This document shows, piece after piece, positions 1-9,435 of a DNA stretch of 64,000 nucleotides; positions within the stretch are counted from its first letter, which is position 1, and each line of letters opens with the position of its first letter. The stretch is from Candidatus Allofournierella merdipullorum (lineage in GTDB: Bacteria; Bacillota; Clostridia; Oscillospirales; Ruminococcaceae), in contig DXBV01000025.1 of NCBI GenBank assembly GCA_019116345.1, forward strand, positions 1-64,000. The letters run 5' to 3'. The position numbers were made by a program, and so were the translations under genes. The notes beneath the pieces were generated by a model, which saw nothing but the letters and a program-made list of their open reading frames with translations, was not told where the DNA came from and searched no databases.

Positions 1-1970
1 GCCTTGTGGCAGTCGCTGCCCTTGCCGCCGTGCTGGCCGCTTTCGATGTATTTCTTGGCGTTGTCCCACGCGCCGCCGGAGTTGGCCATCATCACCGCCA
101 GCACAAAGCCGGTGACGGTGGTGCCGGCCAAAAAGCCCGCCACGCCGTTCACGCCCAGGATGAGGCCCACCACAACGGGCACGATCACCGCGATGAGGGC
201 CGGGGGCAGCATCAGCTTCTGGGCGCTGCGGGTGCACATATCCACGCAGCTGGCGTAGTCCGGTTCCGCCTTGCCTTCCATCAGGCCGGTGATGGTGGCA
301 AACTGACGGCGCACCTCCACCACGATGCTCTGGGCCGCCTTGCCCACCGCGTCCATGGTGAGCGCCGCGAACAGGAAGGGCAGCATGCCGCCGATGAACA
401 GGCCGATGAGGGTGGTGGGGTTGGTGATGGTCAGGTCAAGGGCCATGTCCGGCTTGATCTGATGCACCTTGTCGATGTAGCTGGCGATGAGGGCCAGGGC
501 GGTGAGGGCCGCACTGCCGATGGCAAAGCCCTTGCCGGTGGCGGCGGTGGTATTGCCCAGGGAATCCAGCGCGTCGGTGCGCTGACGCACCTCGGCGGGC
601 ATGTGGGTCATCTCGGCAATGCCGCCGGCGTTGTCGGCGATGGGGCCGTAGGCGTCGGTGGCCAGGGTGATGCCCAGGGTGCTGAGCATACCCACGGCGC
701 TCACGCCCACGCCGTAAAGGCCCATGTTGAAGTCGGACGCGCCGCCGGCGCAGAAGTAGCTCAGCAGAACGCTCACGCCCACGATGACCACCGGGGCCAC
801 GGTGCTCAGCATGCCCAGGGACAGACCGCTGATGATGACGGTGGCGCTGCCGGTCTCGCTGGAGGCGCTGAGGCGCTGGGTGGGCTTGTAGGTGTCGGAG
901 GTGTAGTACTCGGTAATGGCGCCGATGGCAACGCCCGCCACCAGGCCGCTGATGACCGCGATGAACACACCGGTGGCGTGCTCGGCGGGCAGCAGCCAGT
1001 GCACCGCGAACCATGCGCACACCGCGATCAGGCCGCTGGCGATGTAGGTGCCGGTGCGCAGGGCGGTGAGCAGGTTTTTCTGGCTCGCGCCCTCTTTCGT
1101 TTTGACAAAGAAGCTGCCCACGATGGAGCACACCACGCCCAGCGCCGCCAGCAGCATGGGCACGCTGACGCCGTTGGCGCCGTAGCCCGCGGCCACGGCC
1201 AGGGCGCAGGTGGAGACGATGGAGCCCACATAGCTCTCATACAGGTCTGCGCCCATGCCGGCCACGTCGCCCACGTTATCGCCCACGTTGTCGGCGATGA
1301 CGGCGGGGTTGCGGGGGTCGTCCTCGGGGATGCCCGCTTCCACCTTGCCCACCAGGTCGGCGCCCACGTCGGCCGCCTTGGTGAAGATGCCGCCGCCCAC
1401 GCGGGCAAACAGCGCCATGCTGGAGGCGCCCATGCCGAAGGTGAGCATGTTGGCGGTGATGTTCTGGATCAGCAGTTCGCTGGAGGCCACCGGGTCCACG
1501 GCGGTGTACCAGAACTTGAGGAAGAAGTACCAGATGGACAGGTCCAGAAGGCCCAGGCCCACCACGGTGAAGCCCATGACGCTGCCCGCCGAGAACGCCA
1601 CCCGCAGGCCGCGGTTGAGGCTTTCGGAGGCGGCGTTGGCGGTGCGGCAGTTGGCCATGGTGGCCGTTTTCATGCCCACAAAGCCCGCCAGGCCGCTGAA
1701 GAAGCCGCCGGTGACGAAAGCGAAGGGAGTGAAGAAACTGAGGAAACCGAGAGCTGCCATGGCCAGCAAAATGCAGAACACCACCACGAAGAAAACGGCC
1801 ACGCCTTTGTACTGCCGCTTCAGGTAGGCGGTGGCGCCGCTGCTCACCGCATTGGAGATCTTCTCCATCTGCGGCGTTCCCACGGGCTGCGCCTTCACCC
1901 GCCGGAACATGGTGGCGGAAAAGACCAGCGCCAGCACCGCGCCCACCGCCACAAGGACCATCGCGTTCAT
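1..1970 (-). CDS. hppA: Membrane-bound K+-stimulated-type ion-translocating pyrophosphatase (partial, runs off left edge)
   Basis: Reverse-strand translation from ATG at 1970: MNAMVLVAVGAVLALVF...; DVGADLVGKVEAGIPEDDPRNPAVIADNVGDNVGD; GNTTAATGKGFAIGSAALTALAL. Open to window edge, so absent from ORF track. Confidence 0.95.
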   Translation of the reverse strand, partial: MNAMVLVAVGAVLALVFSATMFRRVKAQPVGTPQMEKISNAVSSGATAYLKRQYKGVAVFFVVVFCILLAMAALGFLSFFTPFAFVTGGFFSGLAGFVGMKTATMANCRTANAASESLNRGLRVAFSAGSVMGFTVVGLGLLDLSIWYFFLKFWYTAVDPVASSELLIQNITANMLTFGMGASSMALFARVGGGIFTKAADVGADLVGKVEAGIPEDDPRNPAVIADNVGDNVGDVAGMGADLYESYVGSIVSTCALAVAAGYGANGVSVPMLLAALGVVCSIVGSFFVKTKEGASQKNLLTALRTGTYIASGLIAVCAWFAVHWLLPAEHATGVFIAVISGLVAGVAIGAITEYYTSDTYKPTQRLSASSETGSATVIISGLSLGMLSTVAPVVIVGVSVLLSYFCAGGASDFNMGLYGVGVSAVGMLSTLGITLATDAYGPIADNAGGIAEMTHMPAEVRQRTDALDSLGNTTAATGKGFAIGSAALTALALIASYIDKVHQIKPDMALDLTITNPTTLIGLFIGGMLPFLFAALTMDAVGKAAQSIVVEVRRQFATITGLMEGKAEPDYASCVDMCTRSAQKLMLPPALIAVIVPVVVGLILGVNGVAGFLAGTTVTGFVLAVMMANSGGAWDNAKKYIESGQHGGKGSDCHK

Positions 1971-2014
1971 AAAATTGAGACCCTCCTTTTAAATTGGGCG
2001 TCCCGGTGTAAAAC

Positions 2015-2039
2015 AGCCTGCCGCATTCCGCGGCAGGCT
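2015..2039 (-). promoter_or_regulatory. Perfect 10-bp stem-loop in hppA 5' leader (attenuator-like)
   Basis: agcctgccgc-attcc-gcggcaggct, followed on minus strand by TGTTTTAC, upstream of hppA RBS. Confidence 0.5.
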
Positions 2040-2066
2040 ACCGGACGACACACTGTTTGTTGCTTC

Positions 2067-2095
2067 ATTATAGAGTATTTTTTCACGATGAGCAA
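2067..2095 (-). promoter_or_regulatory. Sigma70-type promoter for hppA: TTGCTC-17-TATAAT
   Basis: Reverse strand TTGCTCatcgtgaaaaaatactcTATAAT. Confidence 0.7.
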
Positions 2096-2181
2096 CACAA
2101 TTTGTAAAATAAGCACGGTTTTTTTATAAAATTGTCCGTTTTGCACCATTGTTTGTTCTTTGTTCCGTCACAATTTCATGC

Positions 2182-2187
2182 TATAAT
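2182..2187 (+). promoter_or_regulatory. Extended -10 (TGcTATAAT) upstream of patatin gene
   Basis: tgcTATAATatgg; -35 weak. Confidence 0.5.
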
Positions 2188-2248
2188 ATGGTAACATAGA
2201 AAACCAACATTACCGGACGGCCCCCTCCGGGCCGGAAAGGACAACGGA

Positions 2249-3397
2249 ATGACAAAAGGTCTTGTTCTGGCCGGCGGCGGCGCGAAAGGCAGCTATCAGG
2301 TGGGGGTCTACAAGGCCCTCTCCGAGCTGGACTGGCACGCGGGTGTGATCGCGGGCACCTCGGTGGGGTGTCTGAACGGGGCGCTCTTCGCGCTGGACAA
2401 CTGGGAGCTGGCTCAGGAGATGTGGCTGACCATCGGCGACGACCAGGTGATGGAGCCTGCCGCCGACGGCCGCCCCGCCGACTGGGGCGACTTTCTGCAG
2501 GCGGCGGTGGAGCACGGGGGCATGGACGTGACCCCGCTGGAGGCCACCGTGCGCCGGGTGGTGGACGAGCAGGCCCTGCGGGCGGCGCCGGTGCGCTACG
2601 GGCTGGTGACGGTGCAGAAAAACACCTTAAAGCCCCTGCGGCTGACGCTGGAGGAGATCCCCGAGGGCAAACTGGCGGACTACATGCTGGCCTCGGCGGC
2701 CTGTTTCCCGGCCTTCCGGGCCCGCACCATCGACGGCGAGGAATACATCGACGGAGGCTGGTCCGACAATATGCCTCTGGGGCTGGCCGCCCGAATGGGG
2801 GCCGAGGAGCTGCTGGCGGTGGACGTGGACGGCGTGGGCGTGACGCTGCCCAACCTCACCGGCCTGCCCACCACCTGCGTGCGCAGCTACTGGGACCTGG
2901 GGCCCATCCTGCGCTTTGAGCCGGCCACGGCAAAGCGGAACATCGCCCTGGGCTATCAGGACTGCTACCGGGCCTTCGGCCGCGTTTCCGGCACCGCCTA
3001 CGCCCTGCGGGCGGGTGAGGACAAGAAGCTGGCGGAGCGGTTCGTGCGGCCCTACGCCCGGGTACTGCGCTCGGCCATCGGGCGCAGCCCGTCTCTGGCG
3101 CTCACCGAGCGGTCGGCTCTGCGGCCCATGGAGCGCTGGTGCGACACCGAGCAGGCCCGGGCGCTGGCCCCGCTGGAGCGGGCGGCCGAGCTGGCCGGGG
3201 TAGACCCGGTGGGCATTTACACCGCCGATGAACTGTGCGAAGCCTTTCTGGAGCGCAGCGACGAAGAGGCCGCCGCCCGCTTTTACCCGCTGTTTCAGCA
3301 GGAAACGGGCTGGCGTCCCATGGAGGCGGCGGTTTCGGCGGCCGTTCCCGGGGAATTCCTCACGGCGCTGGTGCGCTTTGTTCTCACGGCGCAGTAA
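2249..3397 (+). CDS. Patatin-like phospholipase family protein
   Basis: GGGAKGSYQVGVYKAL oxyanion loop, GTSVG nucleophile elbow, DGGWSDNMP (D-G). Confidence 0.9.
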   Translation: MTKGLVLAGGGAKGSYQVGVYKALSELDWHAGVIAGTSVGCLNGALFALDNWELAQEMWLTIGDDQVMEPAADGRPADWGDFLQAAVEHGGMDVTPLEATVRRVVDEQALRAAPVRYGLVTVQKNTLKPLRLTLEEIPEGKLADYMLASAACFPAFRARTIDGEEYIDGGWSDNMPLGLAARMGAEELLAVDVDGVGVTLPNLTGLPTTCVRSYWDLGPILRFEPATAKRNIALGYQDCYRAFGRVSGTAYALRAGEDKKLAERFVRPYARVLRSAIGRSPSLALTERSALRPMERWCDTEQARALAPLERAAELAGVDPVGIYTADELCEAFLERSDEEAAARFYPLFQQETGWRPMEAAVSAAVPGEFLTALVRFVLTAQ

Positions 3398-3421
3398 GCG
3401 CCTTTAAAAGGGGGGACATCC

Positions 3422-5044
3422 ATGCAGGTGTATCAGGGAGCGAAGGCGTCGCCGGGCCTGGTGATGGGTCCGGTGCGGCGGCTGCGGCACAGCGGGCCGG
3501 GCCTTGAGCGGGTGGTGCAGACCCCCGGCCGGGAGCAGGCCCTGCTGAACGCGGCGGTGGTGCTGGCCAAGGACGAGCTTCGCCTGTTGGAAGAAGCCGC
3601 CGAGGGCACCGACAAGGACATCTTCCTGTTCCAGCAGGTCATGCTGGACGACCCCGGCCTCAACCGGGAAATCGCCTCCTACATCGCCGCCGGCGCGGGG
3701 GCAGCCCCCGCGGTGGAGCGGGCGGCCCAGCTGTACGCCGGACGCATCGAGGCGGCGGAGGACGAATACATACGCCAGCGGGCGGCGGACGTGCTGGACG
3801 CCTGCCGCCGGGTGGTGAACATTCTGGATGGCCGGCCCCGCACCCCGCTGCGGCTGGAAACGCCCTGTATCCTGGTGAGCGAGTGCATCTATCCCAGCGA
3901 CATCGTCTCCATCGGGCGGGGGATGCTGCTGGGGGTGGCCTGCGCCGAGGGCAGCGAACAGAGCCACGCCTCCATCATCGCCCGCACCATGGGCATTCCC
4001 GCGGTGGTGCAGCTGGGGGATGACTTCCTGAACGAGAACTGCGCCGGCGGCGCGGTGCTGGACGCGGACAACGGCCGCCTCATCCTGGAACCGGACGAGA
4101 CGGTGCGCAAGGACGCCCAGCGGCGCATCGTGGGCTCTTCCATTCTGAAAAAGCGGCTGGCGGCTCTGGGCGCGGGGCCCTGCCGCACCAGGGACGGCGC
4201 CCATGTGGCGCTGCTGGCCAGCTGCTCCGGCCCCGAGGACGTGGAGCTGGCCATGCAGGCGGGCGCCGAGGGCGTGGGCCTTCTCCGCAGCGAGTTCTCC
4301 ATCATGGCGGGGCGCATCCCCGGCGAGGAAGAGCAGTACTATTTCTACCTCAGCTGCCTGCAGGCCGCGGGGGGCAAGCCGGTGACCGTGCGCACCTTCG
4401 ACATCGGCGCCGACAAGAGCGTGCCCGGCCTCACCGAGGACTCCCCCAACCCGGCCCTGGGCATGCGGGGCCTGCGGATGAGCCTGGCTCATCCCCAGAT
4501 GTTCGAGGAACAGCTGTGCGCCCTGCTGCGGGCGGGAGCGCGGGGGCCGCTGCGGGTGTCCATCCCCATGGTGTCCTGCCCGGAGGACTGGCTGCGGGCC
4601 ATGGAGCACGTGGAGCGGGCCCGCCGCTCGCTGCGCCGCCGGGGGCTGGTGTTCAACGAGGAGATGGAGTTCGGCTGCATGGTGGAGACCCCCAGCGCCG
4701 CCCTGCTGGCCGGGGACATCCTGGCCGCCGGGTGCAAGTTCCTGGTGGTGGGCACCAACGACCTGGTGCAGTACACCTACGCCGCCGACCGGCTGGACGG
4801 CCGCTTCTCCGATTATTTCAGTTCCCGCAGCCCGGCGGTTCACCGGCTGGTGGGCCTGGTCATCGACGCGGCGGGGGAAGCCGGCGCGCCGGTGTGCATC
4901 TGCGGGGTGCACGCGGGCAGCCCCAACCAGGTGGTGCGCTACGCCCGCCAGGGCGTGCGGTGCTTCTCCATCGAGGCCGCCAGCCTGCTGCAGGTGAAGG
5001 CCCGTCTGCTGGAAGAGGACCTGACCGCCCCCGCCGCCGACTGA
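3422..5044 (+). CDS. PEP-utilizing protein, PTS Enzyme I paralog (divergent)
   Basis: EQSHASIIARTMGIPAVV swivel loop, GLLRSEF, METPSAALL, GTNDLVQYTYAADR, ICGVHAG; full-length similarity to ptsI at 9436-11145. Confidence 0.85.
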   Translation: MQVYQGAKASPGLVMGPVRRLRHSGPGLERVVQTPGREQALLNAAVVLAKDELRLLEEAAEGTDKDIFLFQQVMLDDPGLNREIASYIAAGAGAAPAVERAAQLYAGRIEAAEDEYIRQRAADVLDACRRVVNILDGRPRTPLRLETPCILVSECIYPSDIVSIGRGMLLGVACAEGSEQSHASIIARTMGIPAVVQLGDDFLNENCAGGAVLDADNGRLILEPDETVRKDAQRRIVGSSILKKRLAALGAGPCRTRDGAHVALLASCSGPEDVELAMQAGAEGVGLLRSEFSIMAGRIPGEEEQYYFYLSCLQAAGGKPVTVRTFDIGADKSVPGLTEDSPNPALGMRGLRMSLAHPQMFEEQLCALLRAGARGPLRVSIPMVSCPEDWLRAMEHVERARRSLRRRGLVFNEEMEFGCMVETPSAALLAGDILAAGCKFLVVGTNDLVQYTYAADRLDGRFSDYFSSRSPAVHRLVGLVIDAAGEAGAPVCICGVHAGSPNQVVRYARQGVRCFSIEAASLLQVKARLLEEDLTAPAAD

Positions 5045-5059
5045 TTTTTGACCGCCTTC

Positions 5060-5092
5060 AAGGCCCGGCACGTTTGTGCCGGGCCTTTTTTT
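5060..5092 (+). terminator. Rho-independent terminator
   Basis: aaggcccggcac-gttt-gtgccgggcctttttttt. Confidence 0.85.
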
Positions 5093-5100
5093 GCCGTTCT

Positions 5101-5135
5101 ATCGTGCGTGAACGTGCTCGATTTTTGATGATTTT
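5101..5135 (+). repeat. Imperfect direct repeat copy 1 upstream of fruR (candidate operator)
   Basis: ATCGTGCGTGAACGTGCTCGATTTTTGATGATTTT; matches copy 2 at 5227-5259. Confidence 0.55.
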
Positions 5136-5226
5136 TTGCGTATTTTCCCTCGTTTTGCCGTCAAAACCCGAAAGATACGCCAAAACTGGTCACAATAGCC
5201 AAAAACCGGGGCGAATTTTCTGCGTT

Positions 5227-5259
5227 ATCGTGAATGAATTTGCTTGATTTTGATTATTT
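5227..5259 (+). repeat. Imperfect direct repeat copy 2, overlapping the fruR -35 (candidate operator)
   Basis: ATCGTGAATGAATTTGCTTGATTTTGATTATTT. Confidence 0.55.
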
Positions 5260-5272
5260 CCCATGGTATACT
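5244..5272 (+). promoter_or_regulatory. Promoter of fru operon: TTGATT-17-TATACT
   Basis: Read directly; 17-bp spacer. Confidence 0.65.
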
Positions 5273-5302
5273 TGAGGGCAGAAGGAAAGGATGTGACGGG
5301 AA

Positions 5303-6058
5303 ATGCTGGCAGAAGAACGGTTTGCGGCCATTCAGGAGCTGCTGCAAAAAAAGCGTGCGGCCACCGTCACCGAGCTGGCCCAGGCGCTGGACGCCTCGGA
5401 ATCCACCATCCGGCGGGATCTGATACTCCTGGCCGGGCAGGGCAAACTAAATAAGGTGCACGGCGGGGCCGTGGCCCGGGAGGACGCCTTTGACGCGGGC
5501 GAGGAAGCCATGAGCGCCAAGGAGCTGCTGAACGTGGCCGAAAAACAGGCCATCGCCCGCTACGCCGCAAAGCAGATCCAGCCGGACGACGTGATCTTTC
5601 TGGACGCGGGCAGCACCACCCTGATGATGCTGGACTACCTGCAGCCGGGGGGCGCGGTGATCGTGACCAGCGGCGTGATGCACGCCCAGAAGCTGGTGCA
5701 GAAGGGCTTCAAAGCCTATGTGCCCGGGGGAATGCTCAAGCCGGGCACCGAGGCCATCGTGGGCGCGGAGGCGGTGCAGAGCCTCTCCCGCTACAACTTC
5801 ACCAAAGCCTTTCTGGGCGTGAACGGCATCGCTCTCAGCCAGGGCTACACCACCCCCGACCCGGAGGAGGCGCTGGTGAAATCCACCGCCATGGAGCGGG
5901 CCTATGTGAGCTACATCCTGGCGGATTCCTCCAAGTTCGGCCGGGTCTCGGCTGTGACGGTGGCGCCGCTGGACCGGGGCTGCATCATCACCGACCACCT
6001 GCCGGACAAAATTTACGCAAAACACGCCATCATCAAGGAGGTCGAGCCTGACCAATGA
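5303..6058 (+). CDS. fruR: DeoR/GlpR family transcriptional regulator of fructose operon
   Basis: MLAEERFAAIQELLQKKRAATVTELAQALDASESTIRRDL; adjacency to fruK/fruA. Confidence 0.9.
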   Translation: MLAEERFAAIQELLQKKRAATVTELAQALDASESTIRRDLILLAGQGKLNKVHGGAVAREDAFDAGEEAMSAKELLNVAEKQAIARYAAKQIQPDDVIFLDAGSTTLMMLDYLQPGGAVIVTSGVMHAQKLVQKGFKAYVPGGMLKPGTEAIVGAEAVQSLSRYNFTKAFLGVNGIALSQGYTTPDPEEALVKSTAMERAYVSYILADSSKFGRVSAVTVAPLDRGCIITDHLPDKIYAKHAIIKEVEPDQ

Positions 6059-6954
6059 TCTACACCGTTACCTTTAACCCCGCGCTTGACTATGTGGTCC
6101 GCCTGCCGGAGCTTGCCCCCGGCGAGGTGAACCGCACCGACAGCGAGGACATCCAGCTGGGCGGCAAGGGCATCAACGTCTCCTGCGTGCTGGGCCAGCT
6201 GGGCTTCGAGAGCGTCGCCCTGGGCTTTGTGGCCGGCTTCACCGGCGAGGCCGTGGAGGCGGGGCTGGCCCGCCGGGGGGTGAAGAGCGACTTCATTCGC
6301 CTGCCCGAGGGCCTCACCCGCATCAACGTCAAGATCAAGGCGGGCACCGAGACCGAGATCAACGGCCGCGGCCCGGCCATTTCCGCCGAGGCGCTGGAGG
6401 AACTGTTCCGCAAGCTGGACGCCCTCACCGCCGGCGACGTGCTGGTGCTGGCGGGCAGCATCCCCTCCAGCCTGCCCAGCGACGTCTACCAGCGCATTCT
6501 GGAAAAACTGGCCCCGAAGGGCGTGCTCTGTGCGGTGGACGCCACCGGCGAACTGCTGGTGAAGGTGCTGCCCTACAAGCCGTTCCTCATCAAGCCCAAC
6601 AACCACGAGCTGGGCGAAATTTTCGGCCGCACCCTTCACACCGAGGACGAGATCGTGGAATGCGCCCGTCTTCTGCAGGACAAGGGCGCCCGCAACGTGC
6701 TGGTGAGCATGGCGGGCGACGGCGCGCTGCTGCTGGACGAAGAGGGCGGCGTGCACCGGCTGAAGGCCATCAAGGGCAAGGTGAAGAACTCGGTGGGCGC
6801 GGGCGACTCCATGGTGGCGGGCTTCGTGGCCGGCTGGCTGGAAAAGGGCGACTGGGCCTGGGCCCTGCGCCTGGGCTCCGCCTGCGGCAGCGCCACCGCC
6901 TTCTCCGACACCCTTGCCACCCGGGCCGAGATCGACGCCCTTTTGCAGCGCTGA
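6055..6954 (+). CDS. fruK: 1-phosphofructokinase
   Basis: MIYTVTFNPALDYVV; GGKGINVS; VGAGDSMVAGF PfkB motifs; overlaps fruR stop. Confidence 0.95.
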   Translation: MIYTVTFNPALDYVVRLPELAPGEVNRTDSEDIQLGGKGINVSCVLGQLGFESVALGFVAGFTGEAVEAGLARRGVKSDFIRLPEGLTRINVKIKAGTETEINGRGPAISAEALEELFRKLDALTAGDVLVLAGSIPSSLPSDVYQRILEKLAPKGVLCAVDATGELLVKVLPYKPFLIKPNNHELGEIFGRTLHTEDEIVECARLLQDKGARNVLVSMAGDGALLLDEEGGVHRLKAIKGKVKNSVGAGDSMVAGFVAGWLEKGDWAWALRLGSACGSATAFSDTLATRAEIDALLQR

Positions 6955-7079
6955 GGCGGGGGGCAGACCCCCGGCCCTTGGCCCATCCACCCCGCGCCGG
7001 AACCGCCCGGCGCCATTCCATCGCTGACCCAAAGCGGGCAGAGCCACAGCTTTTAAAATAGAGAGAGGAAGGAACAAAC

Positions 7080-9074
7080 ATGCGCATCACAGATTTGCTC
7101 AAACCCCAGAGCATCCTGCTGGGCGGGCAGGCCGCCGACAAGGCGGGCGCCATCGACGCCCTGATCGACCTGCAGGCCGCCGGCGGCCACCTGGCGGACA
7201 AAGCCGCCTACAAGGAGGCCATCCTGGCCCGTGAGGCCCAGAGCAGCACCGCCATCGAGGCGGGCATCGCCGTGCCCCACGCCAAGAGCGACGCGGTGGC
7301 GGGTCCCGGCCTGGCGGCCATGACCCTCACCCAGGGCGTTGACTACGGCGCCATGGACAAGCAGCCCAGCGACCTGTTCTTCATGATCGCCGCCCCTCTG
7401 GACGGCAACCTGCATCTGGAGATCCTCAGCCGCCTGATGGTGCTGCTGATGGACCCGGAGTTCACCTCCGGCCTGCGGGCCGCCAAGAACGCCGAGGAGT
7501 TCCTGGCCGTGATCGACAAGGCCGAGGCCGCCAAGTACGGCGAGGCCGGCGTGCCCGGCGTTGAGTCGGTGGACACCGCCGAGGAAGCCGCCGCCAAGGC
7601 CGCCAGGAACGCGGGCGGCGAGTACCGGGTGCTGGCCGTCACCGCCTGCCCCACCGGCATCGCCCACACCTACATGGCCGCCGAGGCCCTGGAGAAGGCC
7701 GGCAAGGCCCTGAACATCACCGTGAAGGTGGAGACCAACGGCTCCGGCGGCGTGAAGAACGCCCTCACCGCCGAGGAGATCGCCGCGGCCGACGGCATCA
7801 TCATCGCCGCCGACAAGAACGTGGAGACCGCCCGCTTTGACTCAAAGCCGGTCATCTTCGTGCCGGTGAGCGACGGCATCCACAAGGCCGAGGAACTGGT
7901 GAAGAACGCTGCGGCGGGCAACGCTCCCGTCTACCATCACCAGGGCGGCGCCGAGACCGTGGAGGCTGCCTCCACCGTGAAGGAATCCTTGGGCCGCAAG
8001 ACCTACAAGGACCTGATGAACGGCGTTTCCCACATGCTGCCCTTCGTCATCGGCGGCGGCATCCTCATCGCCCTGGCTTTCCTGCTGGACACCTTTGACC
8101 CGAGCAACGCCGCCAACTTCGGCATGGGCACCCCCGTGGCCGCCTTCTTCAAGACCGTGGGCGGCGTAGCCTTCAACTTCATGCTGCCCATCCTGGCGGG
8201 CTACATCGCCATGAGCATCGCCGACCGTCCGGGCCTGGTGGTTGGTTTCGTGGGCGGCAGCATGGCCGCCGCGGGCACCAGCTTCGCCACCATCGCCGGC
8301 ACTGCCGACCCGGTGGCCTCCGGCTTCTTGGGCGCGCTGCTGGCGGGCTTTGTGGGCGGCTACTTCATGCTGGCCTTTGAAAAGCTGTGCGACAAGCTGC
8401 CCCGCAGCCTGGAGGGCATCAAACCCATCCTGCTCTACCCCGTGGTGGGCGTTCTGTTCATGGGCCTGTTCATGTGCGCGTTCGGCCCCATCGTCGGCGC
8501 GCTGAACACCGGTCTGACCAGCTTCCTGGCCGGTCTTGGCGGCACCAGCAAGGTGCTGCTGGGCGCTGTGCTGGGCGGCATGATGAGCATCGACATGGGC
8601 GGCCCCTTCAACAAGGCGGCTTACGTCACCGGCACCGGCGCCATCGCCACCGCCCTTGCGGCGGGCGCGGGCCAGGGCGCCATCGAGTATCAGATGATGG
8701 CCAGCGTCATGGTGGGCGGCATGGTGCCTCCCATTGCCATCGCTCTGTGCACCACCTTCTTTAAGAAGAAGTTCACCGCCGACGAGCGCAAGTCCGGCGT
8801 GGTGAACTACATCATGGGCCTGTGCTTCATCTCCGAGGGCGCCATTCCCTTCGCCGCCGCCGACCCCCTGCGCGTCATCCCCAGCTGCGTTGTGGGCAGC
8901 GCGGTGGCCGGTGCGCTCTCCATGGTCTTCGGCTGCGGCCTGATGGCTCCTCACGGCGGCATCTTCGTCTTCCCCGTGGTCACCAACGTGCTGGGCTACG
9001 TCATCAGCCTGGTGGCGGGCAGCGTCGTGGGCATGGCCATGCTGGCGGCCCTGAAGAAGAACAAGGAAGCCTGA
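7080..9074 (+). CDS. fruA: PTS fructose transporter subunit IIABC
   Basis: EIIA (GIAVPHAKS), EIIB (AVTACPTGIAHTYMAAE), EIIC with multiple TM segments. Confidence 0.95.
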   Translation: MRITDLLKPQSILLGGQAADKAGAIDALIDLQAAGGHLADKAAYKEAILAREAQSSTAIEAGIAVPHAKSDAVAGPGLAAMTLTQGVDYGAMDKQPSDLFFMIAAPLDGNLHLEILSRLMVLLMDPEFTSGLRAAKNAEEFLAVIDKAEAAKYGEAGVPGVESVDTAEEAAAKAARNAGGEYRVLAVTACPTGIAHTYMAAEALEKAGKALNITVKVETNGSGGVKNALTAEEIAAADGIIIAADKNVETARFDSKPVIFVPVSDGIHKAEELVKNAAAGNAPVYHHQGGAETVEAASTVKESLGRKTYKDLMNGVSHMLPFVIGGGILIALAFLLDTFDPSNAANFGMGTPVAAFFKTVGGVAFNFMLPILAGYIAMSIADRPGLVVGFVGGSMAAAGTSFATIAGTADPVASGFLGALLAGFVGGYFMLAFEKLCDKLPRSLEGIKPILLYPVVGVLFMGLFMCAFGPIVGALNTGLTSFLAGLGGTSKVLLGAVLGGMMSIDMGGPFNKAAYVTGTGAIATALAAGAGQGAIEYQMMASVMVGGMVPPIAIALCTTFFKKKFTADERKSGVVNYIMGLCFISEGAIPFAAADPLRVIPSCVVGSAVAGALSMVFGCGLMAPHGGIFVFPVVTNVLGYVISLVAGSVVGMAMLAALKKNKEA

Positions 9075-9088
9075 TCCGTTTGTACTCC

Positions 9089-9112
9089 GCGGGGGGCGGA
9101 TGCGCCCCCCGC
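9089..9112 (+). other. Intercistronic GC hairpin between fruA and ptsH
   Basis: gcggggggc-ggatgc-gccccccgc; no strong T-run. Confidence 0.5.
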
Positions 9113-9142
9113 CTTCATTAAAACAGACAAAGGAGAATAAAA

Positions 9143-9406
9143 ATGGTCTCGAAACAAACCAAGATCGTCAACCCCATGGGCATGCATATGCGTCCCGCCG
9201 GCATGTTCGCCAACGCCATGATGAAGTTCGACAGCGACGTGAACCTGGTGGCGGGCGGCAAGACCGTGAACGCCAAGAGCATCATGAACCTCATCGCCGC
9301 CTGCATCAAGTGCGGCACCGAGGTGGAAGTGCAGTGCAGCGGCCCCGATGAGGAGGCCGCCCTGGTGGAAGCCGTGCGTCTGATCGACAGCGGCCTGGGC
9401 GAGTAA
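9143..9406 (+). CDS. ptsH: HPr family phosphocarrier protein
   Basis: NPMGMHMRPAGMF (His15 region), NAKSIMNLIAA (Ser46 region). Confidence 0.93.
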   Translation: MVSKQTKIVNPMGMHMRPAGMFANAMMKFDSDVNLVAGGKTVNAKSIMNLIAACIKCGTEVEVQCSGPDEEAALVEAVRLIDSGLGE

Positions 9407-9435
9407 TCACACAACAAGGGAAGGAGAGGTTCTTC

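Noticed and set aside
6-2129. 707-aa plus-strand ORF
   Set aside because: Antisense shadow of hppA; His/Gly/Ala/Gln-rich low-complexity composition with no domain motifs.
9143-9406. HPr GMHMRPA instead of GLHARPA as evidence of altered function
   Set aside because: Active-site His, Arg and Pro are retained, and Ser46 region is normal; conservative variation.
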